Shown: positions 42,597-53,210, numbered from the stretch's first letter. The stretch is 64,000 bases of DNA from an uncultured Eubacteriales bacterium (GCA_934728355.1 CAKVEA010000005.1:3673-67672), one strand, 5' to 3'. The notes: generated by a model from the letters alone, not told the origin. Made by a program: numbers and translations.

Positions 42597-43946
42597 CTAA
42601 CTTTTATTAGAATTTCCATCGAAATTAAAATCTACTTCAGTACCTGGTATTTCTGATTTAATTCTGGATTGTATCAATTCTTTAAAACCTTCATAATATT
42701 CATACCCAATAAATGATCTATTATTTAAACTTGCAGCAATAAGAGACGTTCCACTTCCTAGAAAAGGATCAATCACAGTATCTCTTTGAAAACTTGATAT
42801 TTTTATAATTCTATCAACCAAACCATTCGGGAAAATTGCAGGGTGAATATATTTTTTTCCAACACTTCCAGCTTTACGATTTATATTCCAAAAGGCACGA
42901 CCGTTCATTTTGTCATTTTTATAATCTGAGAAACTTGAAAAAATATCTTTATTAACTGAGAATTTCTCAGATTTTGAGAAAATCAAAACATATTCGTGTC
43001 TATCAACTATGTTATTGTTACCTGTAGGAATACCAGATGATTTATGCCAAATAACAATTCCTTTGTAAAAATAACCTATTTCCTCACATATCTTCACAAA
43101 ATCAAGAGGTATCATAATAACTTTTCCATCTCGTACACGAATATTAATATTAATCCACAAGGAACCTTCTGATGAGAGCTTTTTATAACATTCACTCCAT
43201 ACTGTTTTCATTCGCATTAGATATGTATCATAGTTTTCCTGGCCAATTTGTCCTTTTTTAAAATAGTCCTTGAGGTTCCAATAAGGGGGAGATGTTACGA
43301 CTAATTTAATTGATTCGTCTTTAATATCACACATATTTTCTGATGATTTAAAAAATACCTTATTAAAAATGCTATCATTTATTTGTTTATGTATATGTGG
43401 GACAAATTTTAATGATTGCATTTTGACATTAGATTCATAAATTTGGTAATTGTTTCCACATTCTGACATTGCTAACAATCTATTAATTACACCTGCGTCA
43501 TCTAGAAGAATATGTTTTGTAATCTTTGCATTTCCATCGTCTTCTGTAGGAATCCACACATTTCCCGGGTCCTTGCCTTTTGGATTGTAGTTCTGTGAAC
43601 GTTTTCCCCATTCAACATCTTTCCATATATGTTTTTCTCTAATTGCATCCTTTAAAAACTTCATATGTGAACGATTTTTGCTGAGCCAAACAACATACTT
43701 TACATTATCAGTAAATGCAACATTTTGGCTTACGGAAGAAGGGTAAACTATTGTGTTTATATAGTCGTATCCTATCTTGTCTGCAACTGCTATGACTTCC
43801 AAAAAATCATGAATATTGTTTCCGTTTTCATCATACTCTGTCCTCACAATAGCAAAAAAACAACCATTGTCATCAATCTTAGAATATTTCTCTTTTAATA
43901 AAGTAATTGTTTTTTCAATGCTGGTATTAGATATTATTGTTTGCAT
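42597..43946 (-). CDS. DNA methyltransferase 1, SPPY type, of the restriction system
   Basis: This is about 449 residues from the ATG at 43946, which follows GGAGAG; the longer frame from 44003 lies further inside the upstream gene. The C-terminal half has the beta-class methyltransferase motifs 'VVTSPPYWNLKDY' (motif IV) and 'DTVIDPFLGSGTSLIAA' (motif I). SPPY is typical of N4-cytosine enzymes. The N-terminal 180 residues are an extra domain of unknown role, perhaps for target recognition. It overlaps methyltransferase 2 by 20 bases. Confidence 0.85.
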   Translation of the reverse strand: MQTIISNTSIEKTITLLKEKYSKIDDNGCFFAIVRTEYDENGNNIHDFLEVIAVADKIGYDYINTIVYPSSVSQNVAFTDNVKYVVWLSKNRSHMKFLKDAIREKHIWKDVEWGKRSQNYNPKGKDPGNVWIPTEDDGNAKITKHILLDDAGVINRLLAMSECGNNYQIYESNVKMQSLKFVPHIHKQINDSIFNKVFFKSSENMCDIKDESIKLVVTSPPYWNLKDYFKKGQIGQENYDTYLMRMKTVWSECYKKLSSEGSLWININIRVRDGKVIMIPLDFVKICEEIGYFYKGIVIWHKSSGIPTGNNNIVDRHEYVLIFSKSEKFSVNKDIFSSFSDYKNDKMNGRAFWNINRKAGSVGKKYIHPAIFPNGLVDRIIKISSFQRDTVIDPFLGSGTSLIAASLNNRSFIGYEYYEGFKELIQSRIKSEIPGTEVDFNFDGNSNKS

Positions 43947-44751
43947 CTTTAATACTCTCCAATCTTTTCTTTGCCAATTCACAGTAATCTTGTACTGCTT
44001 CAATTAATACCCAATCTCGGCCCATAAGTTGCGCCATCTTTGCTGTAGTACCGCTACCGCCAAATGGATCTAGAACAATATCGCCTTGATTACTCCATGA
44101 ATTAATATGATCCTCAACAAGTTTCTCAGGAAAAATTGCCGGATGTTTATATGCAAATTTATCTTTCGTAGAAAATCCCTTTCCGTTTACATATCGCCAG
44201 ATATTTGTTCTAATACCAAACTTATTAACTGTTTTTTTACCTTTGTTAGTTAAAGAACCATCTTTTTCTCTTCTGGTTACTTCACCGTAAGTGGAGTGAC
44301 CGGCCCATTTGTTTGGTTTATCTCGAAGTAAGTTAATTGTTTTAGGTTTACCTTTGCTTAAAATAAACATGTATTCAAAGGAATTGAAATATCTATTAGG
44401 ATGTGGAGGACCTGAGCCTGCTTTTTCATATATAATAACATCAAACATACTAAATCCTACCTCTTGAAAATAAAGAGATTGTTTAAAACTTGTTAACGAT
44501 TTACAGCCCTTATTGGTCTTGTCACCGACAACCCATACAACTATACCGCCAAGTTTAACAACACGATATAATTCTTGTGCAATCTCTTTAAACACATCAA
44601 AATTCCAAGTCAATTTGTTTTCATAATTTCTAAGATCATCATAAGGAGGACTTGTAATTACTAAATCAATACAACAATCCGGAAACTCTTTTAGAATGTC
44701 GTTAGATTTAGAATTGAATATTTTATTTTTAATTTCATCAATATTTAACAT
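43927..44751 (-). CDS. DNA methyltransferase 2, SPPY type, of the restriction system
   Basis: About 274 residues with the beta-class order: motif IV 'LVITSPPYDDLRNY' near residue 30 and motif I 'DIVLDPFGGSGTTAKMAQ' near residue 230. It is probably an N4-cytosine or N6-adenine enzyme of the minimal type. The ATG at 44751 has GAGG at the right distance; an ATG at 44763 overlaps the nuclease stop. Two methyltransferases in one system suggest an asymmetric target, one enzyme per strand (inference). Confidence 0.88.
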   Translation of the reverse strand: MLNIDEIKNKIFNSKSNDILKEFPDCCIDLVITSPPYDDLRNYENKLTWNFDVFKEIAQELYRVVKLGGIVVWVVGDKTNKGCKSLTSFKQSLYFQEVGFSMFDVIIYEKAGSGPPHPNRYFNSFEYMFILSKGKPKTINLLRDKPNKWAGHSTYGEVTRREKDGSLTNKGKKTVNKFGIRTNIWRYVNGKGFSTKDKFAYKHPAIFPEKLVEDHINSWSNQGDIVLDPFGGSGTTAKMAQLMGRDWVLIEAVQDYCELAKKRLESIKDANNNI

Positions 44752-44759
44752 GTAATACC

Positions 44760-46988
44760 TCACAAAGCAATTTGTTTATATTCTTCTGGTGTTATTGCGT
44801 TATTAGCTATCAAATATTCAAGATGATAAGATTTTAAAAGATTTTGATTTTTTAATTTTATTAATCTATCAACAATACAAATATTCAGATAATTGTTACG
44901 GCTTAAATTTTTATATTGCTCATGCTTATTTTTAACTTTCAGAAAATGGATTTTTCTATGGCAATTTGGACAAAGTGCAAATAGGTTTAAATAATGATCA
45001 GGTCCATAGGCTATATTGAATGGTATTAAATGATGAAATTCTAAGTAAGGCTCTTCGGCATCAGTGATAAATGTTTCTTTTCCGCAACATTCGCAAGTGA
45101 TCATATTGTTTTCTGCATAGCATGCCATATAGTATGATTTCAAAAGACGAACAAGGTTTAGGTTTCTAGTCCTTTCAATGTTTTGATCCACACATGTTGC
45201 AAGCGAGATTTGTTTAATACGTGTCATTAAATCAGACACACTTTCGGTTCTGTAATGTGTAAATACCTGTTCTTCTTTCTGTTTTTCATTAACTTCAAGG
45301 TAATCACCATAATCCTCGTTCTGTAATGCATTTATAGTCCTATTTATGTTTCGTTTAATAGCGGAAAGTGATTGAAGTCCTATTTTTTTTAAAATTCCAC
45401 CAAATTTTTCATATGAAAACCTACTAATAGAATTTATTTCATTTTTTGAAGCATTTTCAACTTTGTTATAATGCAAAGATATTGCTGAAATTACAGTAAT
45501 AACTCCAAGTAAAATAAATTTATCAGAATGAATATTGTACAAATCCCAGTGTATTTTTGAAAGTCTATTTACTAATGAATTTATACCTTGAAGGCCTTCA
45601 TTGTATCTGCGTTTCAAATCTCTTGTAGATTCATTATAGACTGTACTGTATTTTACTTTCTTATAATCATTTAATTTTGAATAAACACTATAAAGTAAAA
45701 TAAGAGAATCATTGTTAACAACACTTACTTTAGAATGAGCAAAACGCACTATATTTAAGGGATTAGTATTAGAATCGATTTCAAGATCACTTCTAATACC
45801 GAGTAAGTACTTTAATAATTCCTTTCTTGCGTCATCACTAACTTTGTCACGTTGCCTTCCAAATTCATCGACTCGAATCTTTATTTCATTTTTATGATTA
45901 AACAAAGTTGATTCCTCGTTTTCCCATAGCTGAGGTTTAAAGGAGTCTTTTCGCCTTGAAATTATATATTTGTATTCATCGAGGTCAAAGTAATTTCTAC
46001 GAATTAAACAACCAAGTATATCTGTGTATGGTGTTGTACTAACATTGAAGTTGTTGGAATTTACAATAAGTCCATTCAAATAATTAATATCAACCGTTAT
46101 AGGTTGAGAAATCATTTTCAACTTTTGGTGTTCCCAAATGGCCAAAAATTCATAGGAATTGGCATATAAAGCAAGTTCTCCTATTGGTGTTAAACTGCTA
46201 AACTCAAAATCCGTAGCACCAGATGTCTTAGAATGAAAGTATCCGTAGTAATACAAAATTTGTCTTTCATTTCTAATAAAAGCAATCATATCATTTTCAA
46301 TTCCTCGATACTTTGGATTATTTTTTGGTAATTCAGTCATAACCTGACATACATCCGATTCGTCAACTGCTCTTATGAGGGAAATTTCACAAATTTTATC
46401 AATAGCTTCATCAGATATTATATATTTAATTGAATTATCTTTTATACGATGAAAAACATTTGCATCTCTTACACATCCATTAATTGCTGAGCATAAGATT
46501 ATGCTGTCAATATTGGCATGACTGTAAACAAAACCAGGCTGTTGAATAACTTCTTTTAATTGCTTTTTAATACCGGTTTGTCCACCAGATCCCATTAAAA
46601 GGGAAAAATAGTATTTTTTTGCACTTTGATAATATTCGGTTAGAGCAGTTTGATTTGCGTGGTCAGTTGCACTTGCAAAATTGGAAAAATAATTAAAATT
46701 TGTGGATTTAAAATTAATTGCTTCATTCTCAGGGTAAAAATACAATTTAGCAGCATCACGCACAGAAGAATCTAAACTTGCAATATAGTTGTCGAAAATC
46801 TCAATAACTTTATTCTTATATGACATTGTCATTATGTCATTAGATAAAAATATAAAATAATACAGTGTTAGAAATTTTTTTGTATACCAGAGTGTTCCAG
46901 AATTGCTGACCTTTGTTAACTCCATGGATTTCGTTAGTGCATAGTTTCCCGGAAGCAAAGATTCATAAAAATCGTCATATAATGCCAT
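44760..46988 (-). CDS. HNH restriction endonuclease
   Basis: This 742-residue protein has a C-terminal HNH/zinc finger: 'CECCGKE' then 'LEFHHLIPFN' and 'NLFALCPNCHRKIHFL' at residues about 638-690. The four Cys bind zinc, and His-His plus Asn-His form the beta-beta-alpha-metal site. The rest is mostly helical and unlike families I know; it must hold the target recognition part. It lies 8 bases upstream of two methyltransferases, in the order R-M-M, which identifies a Type II-like system. Co-transcription from one promoter is likely. Confidence 0.82.
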   Translation of the reverse strand: MALYDDFYESLLPGNYALTKSMELTKVSNSGTLWYTKKFLTLYYFIFLSNDIMTMSYKNKVIEIFDNYIASLDSSVRDAAKLYFYPENEAINFKSTNFNYFSNFASATDHANQTALTEYYQSAKKYYFSLLMGSGGQTGIKKQLKEVIQQPGFVYSHANIDSIILCSAINGCVRDANVFHRIKDNSIKYIISDEAIDKICEISLIRAVDESDVCQVMTELPKNNPKYRGIENDMIAFIRNERQILYYYGYFHSKTSGATDFEFSSLTPIGELALYANSYEFLAIWEHQKLKMISQPITVDINYLNGLIVNSNNFNVSTTPYTDILGCLIRRNYFDLDEYKYIISRRKDSFKPQLWENEESTLFNHKNEIKIRVDEFGRQRDKVSDDARKELLKYLLGIRSDLEIDSNTNPLNIVRFAHSKVSVVNNDSLILLYSVYSKLNDYKKVKYSTVYNESTRDLKRRYNEGLQGINSLVNRLSKIHWDLYNIHSDKFILLGVITVISAISLHYNKVENASKNEINSISRFSYEKFGGILKKIGLQSLSAIKRNINRTINALQNEDYGDYLEVNEKQKEEQVFTHYRTESVSDLMTRIKQISLATCVDQNIERTRNLNLVRLLKSYYMACYAENNMITCECCGKETFITDAEEPYLEFHHLIPFNIAYGPDHYLNLFALCPNCHRKIHFLKVKNKHEQYKNLSRNNYLNICIVDRLIKLKNQNLLKSYHLEYLIANNAITPEEYKQIAL

Positions 46989-47575
46989 TATTCTTTATCC
47001 TCCCTGCTATAAAATTATTTTTTTCACAGAATCTTTTTATTTCCTTCATTTCTTTTACAACATTTGTCCTTGCTTTATTAAATTCTTAACGATTAACAAT
47101 TGATAACATTGCTAGGTTTCTTTAAAAAAATTTTAATGAATAATTCGTATTATTTCTCTTAAGTTTATTAAGCATGATTTCATTGAACAAAACTTTGAAA
47201 TATGCCTTAGTATATCGCTAATTAAGCATTTTGTCAATGTTCACATATTATCATAAAATTTTAAACAATTTATTCTTTTAAGTGTCACTTTAATAAATGA
47301 AAATAAATAATATCAAGAATGTGGTATCAATAATTTTTACGATTTGCGTAATTTGCTATAGGATATAGGTATTAAGAAATACCGTAGACTTAAAAGCCTA
47401 TTTATTGTTAAAAACAGTCTAAATGTTGGTAAAAATATAATGCAATATAAATAAAAAACGAATTGAATGAATAAGATTTAGATATGTTTATTAAAAACAC
47501 TCTACTAAATTATATCTATTAATGATGATAATAAATATTATATTGGGTTTTTTGCCGTTTGCACTTTCCGACTAG

Positions 47576-47880
47576 GATATTGATGTATGTATTCCTTTTA
47601 ACCCTGTTGCGGAGAATGTCCCGATACCAATTTTCGAAGAGCTTTTTACTCAAGATATTGTTGATAAGAAGATTAAAAAGACAGCCTTTTATACCAGTTA
47701 TTTCATGAATAGTGAAAAAATAAATGATGCAACATATGAAGTCATTTGTTATCAATATTACAAGATAAAAGTACTAAGCGATACTGAAAAAACAAGTTCA
47801 TCTTTTGAATATTATATTTCCATATATAAAAGGACGGTATCAAAGTATCACATTTTTATTTCCAAAATGATTTTTTAGAT
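47576..47880 (+). pseudogene. Remnant of an unidentified protein gene
   Basis: An open frame of about 100 codons without a start reads 'VCIPFNPVAENVPIPIFEEL', then 'DKKIKKTAFYTSYFMNSEKI' and 'TYEVICYQYYKIKVLSD', ending at TAG near 47879. Codon use and amino-acid mix look like real protein, and a stop codon directly precedes it. It is probably the 3' end of a broken gene of unknown function. Confidence 0.35.
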
Positions 47881-48179
47881 ATGCTACAAGTACTGAAACT
47901 TCATATAAATTTGATTAATATATTAAATATAATTGTGATAGAAATGTTAAGTGAAAGGGTATGTTTATCAGCATGTATAAGATATTTAATAATTATATTA
48001 TTTTACAACATAAATTGTTTATTGATGCAAATCTTTCAGCAATTTAATCAATTATTGACAATAATAATCTGAATTACGATAACCTTAAAAATTTTTTTGG
48101 TGTATATATGCTTTGTAATCAACTGTTTGAAAATGGATGTATAAGTTAATACCGTATTTATCTTGTTGTTGCTTTCAAT

Positions 48180-48357
48180 TTTTTAAATAGTGCAAGTGGA
48201 AAAGGCAGTGTAGAATCACATGCCATGCTCGCAACTAGGAATATTATCAGGTTACAAACAAAATGGTATATTAATTGGTGTGATTTTTGTAATTTGGAAT
48301 TAAAAACTGCACGAAAAAGCAAAGCGAAAGATGGAATAAACTTGTTCTTGACTCTAT
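48180..48357 (+). pseudogene. Short protein-like remnant
   Basis: An open stretch of nearly 60 codons encodes 'ASGKGSVESHAMLATRNII', then 'LQTKWYINWCDFCNLELKT' and 'KAKDGINLFLTLY', and ends at TAA. It has no start and is broken by further stops downstream. Family not recognised. Confidence 0.25.
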
Positions 48358-48886
48358 ATTAAGAACTACCTCAGCAAACAAAATATATTCTTGAATAACT
48401 CCGGAACAGGAAAGACACAAGACGATTATTTTTTTGTCAAATCTTGTATTGCTTGATGAAATCGAAAAACAAATTAATGTGTGAGAATTGAGGTACAAAT
48501 GATATTTAAAACAATATCATTCTACACTTTTTTACTAAACCTTAGTATTTCGTGAAAGCTTAATAGCTATCTTATAGATGTAAACAAAGGGCTAAAAATT
48601 TATTTGAACAGACTGTAAAATTACTTTCCGAGTGAGAGAAAGTTATAGAAAATCTCGATGCAGAAAATTAACAATATCCGCAGTCGATCAACAGAAATTG
48701 TTAAGTAACCAGTGACTTATAAATAAGAAAAAAGTACAGTTTACAGAGAAAGATTCGTCGACTGTGCCTTAATTTTATTTGTGAAATTGAAATGTACAAT
48801 TTTAACGAGCAGTGTATTTATGATTCTTGTACCTAAGTATCTAGTTAGGGACACCCTAAAACTTTTATTAAAATCTCATAGATAAA

Positions 48887-50872
48887 TTATGAGTCTAAAC
48901 TACCATATAGCTCAAATGAATGCTTGTTTTTATATTGTCTGAAAAGTGTTCTTTGATAAGTTCTGTATGTTAATTGTTTACTGACATTGAAATGATAATA
49001 CCCCCAGTAAAAAAATAAATTTGATTTATTTGTTTTTAAGAATTTATATATTAAATTATTTGCTTTATCACTTGGAGTAGTTCCGGTATAATGAATTTCA
49101 TCAATTTTAGTTTCTAATTGTGCTTTTAAGGCCGTCGATATGTATGGACAATTACAGAATATCAGCACATACCAAAATTCGACTTGCAACAAAGGATCAT
49201 ATGAAATTATATTAGAAATGTTATTATTAATAATTTCTTCTGATTTTTGTAGTATGATTGAATTATAGGCTTTATTGTATTGACTGTATATCAAATAATT
49301 TGCCAAAAGTATAGGGTTGTTTTCTGTAATTATATTTTTGAACAGTATGTCCTCGCTGTGTTTCAATAAAGATATCTTGTATTCATAAAAGAACACAAAC
49401 CAATTACAGATATCATTGAGATTAGCTTTTTCATATATAAATGAATATCTTCTGATGAGATTGAGCATTTTTTTATGATTTTTTTCATCTTTTTTGAAGT
49501 TTAATTCATCATCAAAATAAACTATCATTGAAATTATTTTTTGAGAGTGTTCAAAACATGGGCAAAATGAGTAAACGAAAAAGGCCAACTCAAGAAAAAT
49601 AAAAGCTTTGCTTGTTTTATCGTTATCGAAAAGTTTATAGCCCTCTTTTTTATTACTTATGTTGTTCAATAAAGTGCTTAAAATGTATGAAACTATAAAT
49701 CGTCTATCTTTTGGAAATTCATTCATTAATAAAGAAAATTCATTTTTCATCCTATCCAAAGATATATACTCGTTTTTTACCAAATAGTCTATTTCTTTAG
49801 ATTCATATAATTCTCTTTTTTTGTAAAACAATTCGGAAATCTTATCAGCAAATATTCTTGTTTTATATATCCAATTATTTAACACAACAGGTGTTTCGGT
49901 AGTATAATATTTCAGTTCATTTAGGTGTAGCAAATACTTTTGTGCAACAAGTTCTATTGTTTTTACAATAGTATCTGTAATAATAGGAGTATTTGCAAAG
50001 ATAAATATATCGTCCACATACCTAAAAATTCTGAAATCCTTTACTATTGAAATACTTTTAGTTCTAAGGTTTTGAACAACCTCTTTATCTATATTTTGAA
50101 GTAAAATTTCAACAATCATTCTTGAAAATTCAGGTCCTACAATTACACCATTTGAAGATTTTCCTTTGATATTTTGTAAAATTCTATCAATAACAATAAA
50201 TAAATTACTGTTTTTGGCATCCTTTGAATCAACGGTATTTCGTTCTATAATCCACTTGTAGGTATGTGTATATATGCTATCGAAACACGATTTATAATCA
50301 ACTTTAGCAAAATACTTATATTTAAAATTACATTGTTGCCACAGCCTTGAATTTATAAAAGAAGAAACCGAATTAAACTTGTGGATTTTGAAATATACTC
50401 CTGTCTGTTGTAAAATACCTCTATCTATTTTCTTTGAAGTTTTTGCAAAATATTCTGTTAATCGGTTACTTTTTCTTCGATAAAACAAATTATTGTTTTT
50501 TTTATGATACCGTAATGAAAACAAGCTATTATTATCTAAATAATCTAAAATTTCTTTCTGATAGCATTCGATAAAAAAGAAAATGTTTAGTGCAGATATA
50601 GGCTGAGTTAAACTAATTTCTCTCGTACCGTCAACTCCTTTTAAAATATTATATTTTAAAGGGGTTGATGCCCAATCCCCACCATTGAAAAGATAATCGT
50701 TCGATGCCTTTAGTTTCATGAGTTGCTTAACAATATCATTTAATTCTCTTTTATGACTTAGAAGAAATTCATAAAATTTACTATATGAAAATAATTCAGA
50801 AATTTCAACAGGCATAATATCAGTTAGAAGGTAATCAATTTTATTGCGTTCGATATTATTTTTATGGACCAT
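48887..50872 (-). CDS. Defence reverse transcriptase, Drt3b-like
   Basis: This 661-residue protein has an RT domain in the N-terminal half. Motif A is 'FAKVDYKSCFDSIYTHTYKW' (catalytic Asp), motif B 'SNGVIVGPEFSRMIVEILL', motif C 'FRYVDDIFIFAN' (YVDD). The D-x-K-x-C-F-D-S-I-Y-T-H form is typical of unknown-group antiphage RTs. The C-terminal 300 residues are helical with no nuclease motif. It follows a second RT gene after 188 bases on the same strand. Two RTs in tandem are the hallmark of DRT type 3, in which the pair acts with a non-coding RNA; by size this would be the larger partner. Confidence 0.82.
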   Translation of the reverse strand: MVHKNNIERNKIDYLLTDIMPVEISELFSYSKFYEFLLSHKRELNDIVKQLMKLKASNDYLFNGGDWASTPLKYNILKGVDGTREISLTQPISALNIFFFIECYQKEILDYLDNNSLFSLRYHKKNNNLFYRRKSNRLTEYFAKTSKKIDRGILQQTGVYFKIHKFNSVSSFINSRLWQQCNFKYKYFAKVDYKSCFDSIYTHTYKWIIERNTVDSKDAKNSNLFIVIDRILQNIKGKSSNGVIVGPEFSRMIVEILLQNIDKEVVQNLRTKSISIVKDFRIFRYVDDIFIFANTPIITDTIVKTIELVAQKYLLHLNELKYYTTETPVVLNNWIYKTRIFADKISELFYKKRELYESKEIDYLVKNEYISLDRMKNEFSLLMNEFPKDRRFIVSYILSTLLNNISNKKEGYKLFDNDKTSKAFIFLELAFFVYSFCPCFEHSQKIISMIVYFDDELNFKKDEKNHKKMLNLIRRYSFIYEKANLNDICNWFVFFYEYKISLLKHSEDILFKNIITENNPILLANYLIYSQYNKAYNSIILQKSEEIINNNISNIISYDPLLQVEFWYVLIFCNCPYISTALKAQLETKIDEIHYTGTTPSDKANNLIYKFLKTNKSNLFFYWGYYHFNVSKQLTYRTYQRTLFRQYKNKHSFELYGSLDS

Positions 50873-51060
50873 TGTTTTTTTATCTCCTTTATGTTAAAAT
50901 TTCAGTGTTAGAGAAGTATTTCTTTAACAGCAATCGTATGGTTGCACACATCAGCGGCAAAATCATTTTAAAGGGTAAACCCTAATGATTATGTTAAGAG
51001 TCTATATATATTTTTAGATTCAATTAAAGGGTTTTGAGGAGACTCAATACCCTGTAGTTT
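50873..51060 (-). ncRNA. Candidate structured RNA between the two RT genes
   Basis: The 188-base gap holds four inverted repeats. AGGGT-t-TTGAG/CTCAA-t-ACCCT lies around 51026-51052 and AATCAT..AGGGT/ACCCT..ATGATT around 50961-50990. GAGTCTA/TAGATTC lies near 50998-51022 and GCAATC/GGTTGC near 50932-50947. A-T-rich spacers separate them. It has no ORF. DRT type 3 is known to need a non-coding RNA, and this gap is the best local candidate. The assignment is inference. Confidence 0.4.
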
Positions 51061-52425
51061 TTAGTATCCGATTTTGACTTTAATTAAATAATCGCGAATC
51101 AATCCATCATACTCCTTGAATGAATCCCACACGTCTATTTGTTTACACATTTTATCCAACGTCTCTTTATTGATTCCAATTGATTCTACAAACAAAAGGG
51201 TTTTATAATTTTTTAAGTTGTTATATAAACTGTATATGGATTCTTCTTTCTTTCCTTTCAAAAAATACGGTATTGGAACACTATTTCTTTTAAATGCATT
51301 GTAAATTGAATTTTCTAAAAAATCTTTTGTATCCTTTGTAAGATAATCTAATCTATATCTAAGTTCTTGATAATTAGAAATGAAGCCTTTTGTTTTCCAA
51401 ATTAAAGACTTATATTTGGGAAAATGATATACTGTCCTGCAAGTAAAGCATTTTATTTTATGTCGTAATAATTCCATATTCTTATCAGATTGGTAAATTT
51501 TTATAAAATCATCAATACGTTTCGAATATTTATCGATTTTACTTTTAGTTATTCCATATTTAAATGTGGTATTGATTTTATTATTTCGTTTAGTTTCGGA
51601 TGTCAAAACAAATTTATATCCTAAAAAATCAAAATAATTCGATGAATTTGATAGTGCTAAGTCCCGAGCGGAAATACATTTTGTTTTTGCTAAGTTTAAT
51701 CGTGTTTTACAATTGTGTTTTACATTAATACTTTTGTCAAAAAATACTTCTTGTATAGTGTCACTGATAATTGATAAACATAGTTTGATATCCATATGTC
51801 TGTTAAATACAAGTATTCCGTCATCAATATAACGTCGGTAGAAAATTAGCCCATAATTTTTAAACTTCAATGACAAAATATCATCAAAATATTTCGCAAT
51901 TATTTCACATAGTATATTTGAGGTATTTAATCCGGCATAAGTATATTTTGTATTTGTAACAAAATTTTTAAATAAATCAATTTGAAATCTTTCTAAAGAA
52001 CCGTTTATAACATATTTTTCAAAAACATATTCGCCTGAAACCGTATTAAAAAAATCTTCAAAATCAAATTTTAATATCGAAAAATCATTCATGTTATGTA
52101 ATGCGTTTATTATATCGAATAGCGAATGTATGTACTTATTTCGATTTGGATATTTAATATGAAATGCTTTGTCTAAGGTCCTTTTTAAATAAATACACAA
52201 TGTTTCCTCGCATGAAAATGGCTCAAATGATTTTATGTGTCTGATTTTTCCAAATTCTTTTATATTTATTGTTTTAAATTGCGTAAAATCATATCTGCCA
52301 TTGTGATAATCATCAATGACTTTTTGAGTTAATATTTTGATTGCTCTTTCATTTTTTCTGTCTTTTAATAGTAATGTAGAATTTTGGTATTCTATTATTT
52401 TTATAATTTCTTTATCTATATTCAT
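51061..52425 (-). CDS. Defence reverse transcriptase, Drt3a-like
   Basis: About 454 residues from the ATG at 52425; a GTG at 52434 lies in the GGGTG that may serve as ribosome site. The RT motifs are 'ILKFDFEDFFNTV' (motif A), 'YAGLNTSNILCEIIAKYFDD' (motif B) and 'FYRRYIDDGILVF' (motif C, YIDD). There is no maturase or endonuclease domain and no retron-type msr/msd close to the start, so group II intron or retron is unlikely. It is the first gene of the RT pair; with the 661-residue RT it matches DRT type 3 architecture. Confidence 0.8.
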   Translation of the reverse strand: MNIDKEIIKIIEYQNSTLLLKDRKNERAIKILTQKVIDDYHNGRYDFTQFKTINIKEFGKIRHIKSFEPFSCEETLCIYLKRTLDKAFHIKYPNRNKYIHSLFDIINALHNMNDFSILKFDFEDFFNTVSGEYVFEKYVINGSLERFQIDLFKNFVTNTKYTYAGLNTSNILCEIIAKYFDDILSLKFKNYGLIFYRRYIDDGILVFNRHMDIKLCLSIISDTIQEVFFDKSINVKHNCKTRLNLAKTKCISARDLALSNSSNYFDFLGYKFVLTSETKRNNKINTTFKYGITKSKIDKYSKRIDDFIKIYQSDKNMELLRHKIKCFTCRTVYHFPKYKSLIWKTKGFISNYQELRYRLDYLTKDTKDFLENSIYNAFKRNSVPIPYFLKGKKEESIYSLYNNLKNYKTLLFVESIGINKETLDKMCKQIDVWDSFKEYDGLIRDYLIKVKIGY

Positions 52426-52599
52426 GATTAACACCCATTATATTTTTGAAGATACTTTCAACAAATGGCACAACCACTGTGTTTCAACATTGATTATATA
52501 TACACATCATTGAAATGTTTGGGAAAACAAACGATTTTGGAAATTTTTGCAAAGCAAGACACTTTTGCGGTACGATTGTCTTAATACCAAAGTCGTCTT

Positions 52600-52788
52600 T
52601 TATAATAATTGGAATACGATTATACATATTGGCTTTAGGTGTAAAAGATATTTAGTTTTTACCTTTACCAAACGGTCCATAATATCAAATATATGTTTTT
52701 TCAACGGGATTACTGCTGAATATATGCCTGTTCTCTCAGTTGATATTTTTTCATTTTTTATCAATAAGTATTTTTCACAATTTATCAT
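52600..52788 (-). CDS. Possible small gene upstream of the RT pair
   Basis: A 62-codon frame begins with ATG after AAGGTC and reads 'MINCEKYLLIKNEKI', then 'YSAVIPLKKHIFDIMDRLVK'. Just beyond its stop another frame continues as 'IIIKDDFGIKTIVPQKCLA', so it may be a frameshifted gene of about 100 codons. No homologue is recognised. The rest of 52435-53210 shows no gene I can support. Confidence 0.3.
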   Translation of the reverse strand: MINCEKYLLIKNEKISTERTGIYSAVIPLKKHIFDIMDRLVKVKTKYLLHLKPICIIVFQLL

Positions 52789-53210
52789 GACTGACCTTCA
52801 TATTTAACTCCTTGCCTATTTACGATAATTATATCATTAGAAACAGTATTTTTCAATGTAATAAGTTTACAAGTATCAATTTTTTATATCTACAGTACAA
52901 AATATTTTTTGGATACATAGTTGATTTTTTACTTATTTTATATGTAGTCCGTAAAACAGAACTAAATATTCATCTATATAAATATTTTTCAAAACTTTTT
53001 TACAAAAATATGGTATCAAAACTTGAGTCAATTTCAAATAAATGAAGGGATAAATTTTTAAGGAAAATTTTGTAAATACCACTAAACAACTATACATTCT
53101 ATATCAGGCAAGGTGTTTCAATCAAATATCTTACAGAGCCGAAATCGGTATAATAAAAAAGAGCAGATTTTTAATCTACTCGAGTACATATTGATATTAT
53201 AAAAACAAAA

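Larger units (their letters stand above)
46989..48886. other. 1.9-kb decayed region between defence systems
   Basis: No intact gene is supported here. The stretch 46989-47560 is very AT-rich and shows nothing. Two plus-strand remnants (given separately) lie at 47576-47880 and about 48180-48357. The remaining frames are short, lack ribosome sites and read as noise. Such debris between defence systems fits repeated gene turnover. Confidence 0.55.

Noticed and set aside
48887..52425. The reverse transcriptases as retrons or group II introns.
   Set aside because: There are no maturase or endonuclease domains, no intron RNA features and no msr/msd pair directly before a single RT. Two adjacent RTs fit DRT type 3 better.
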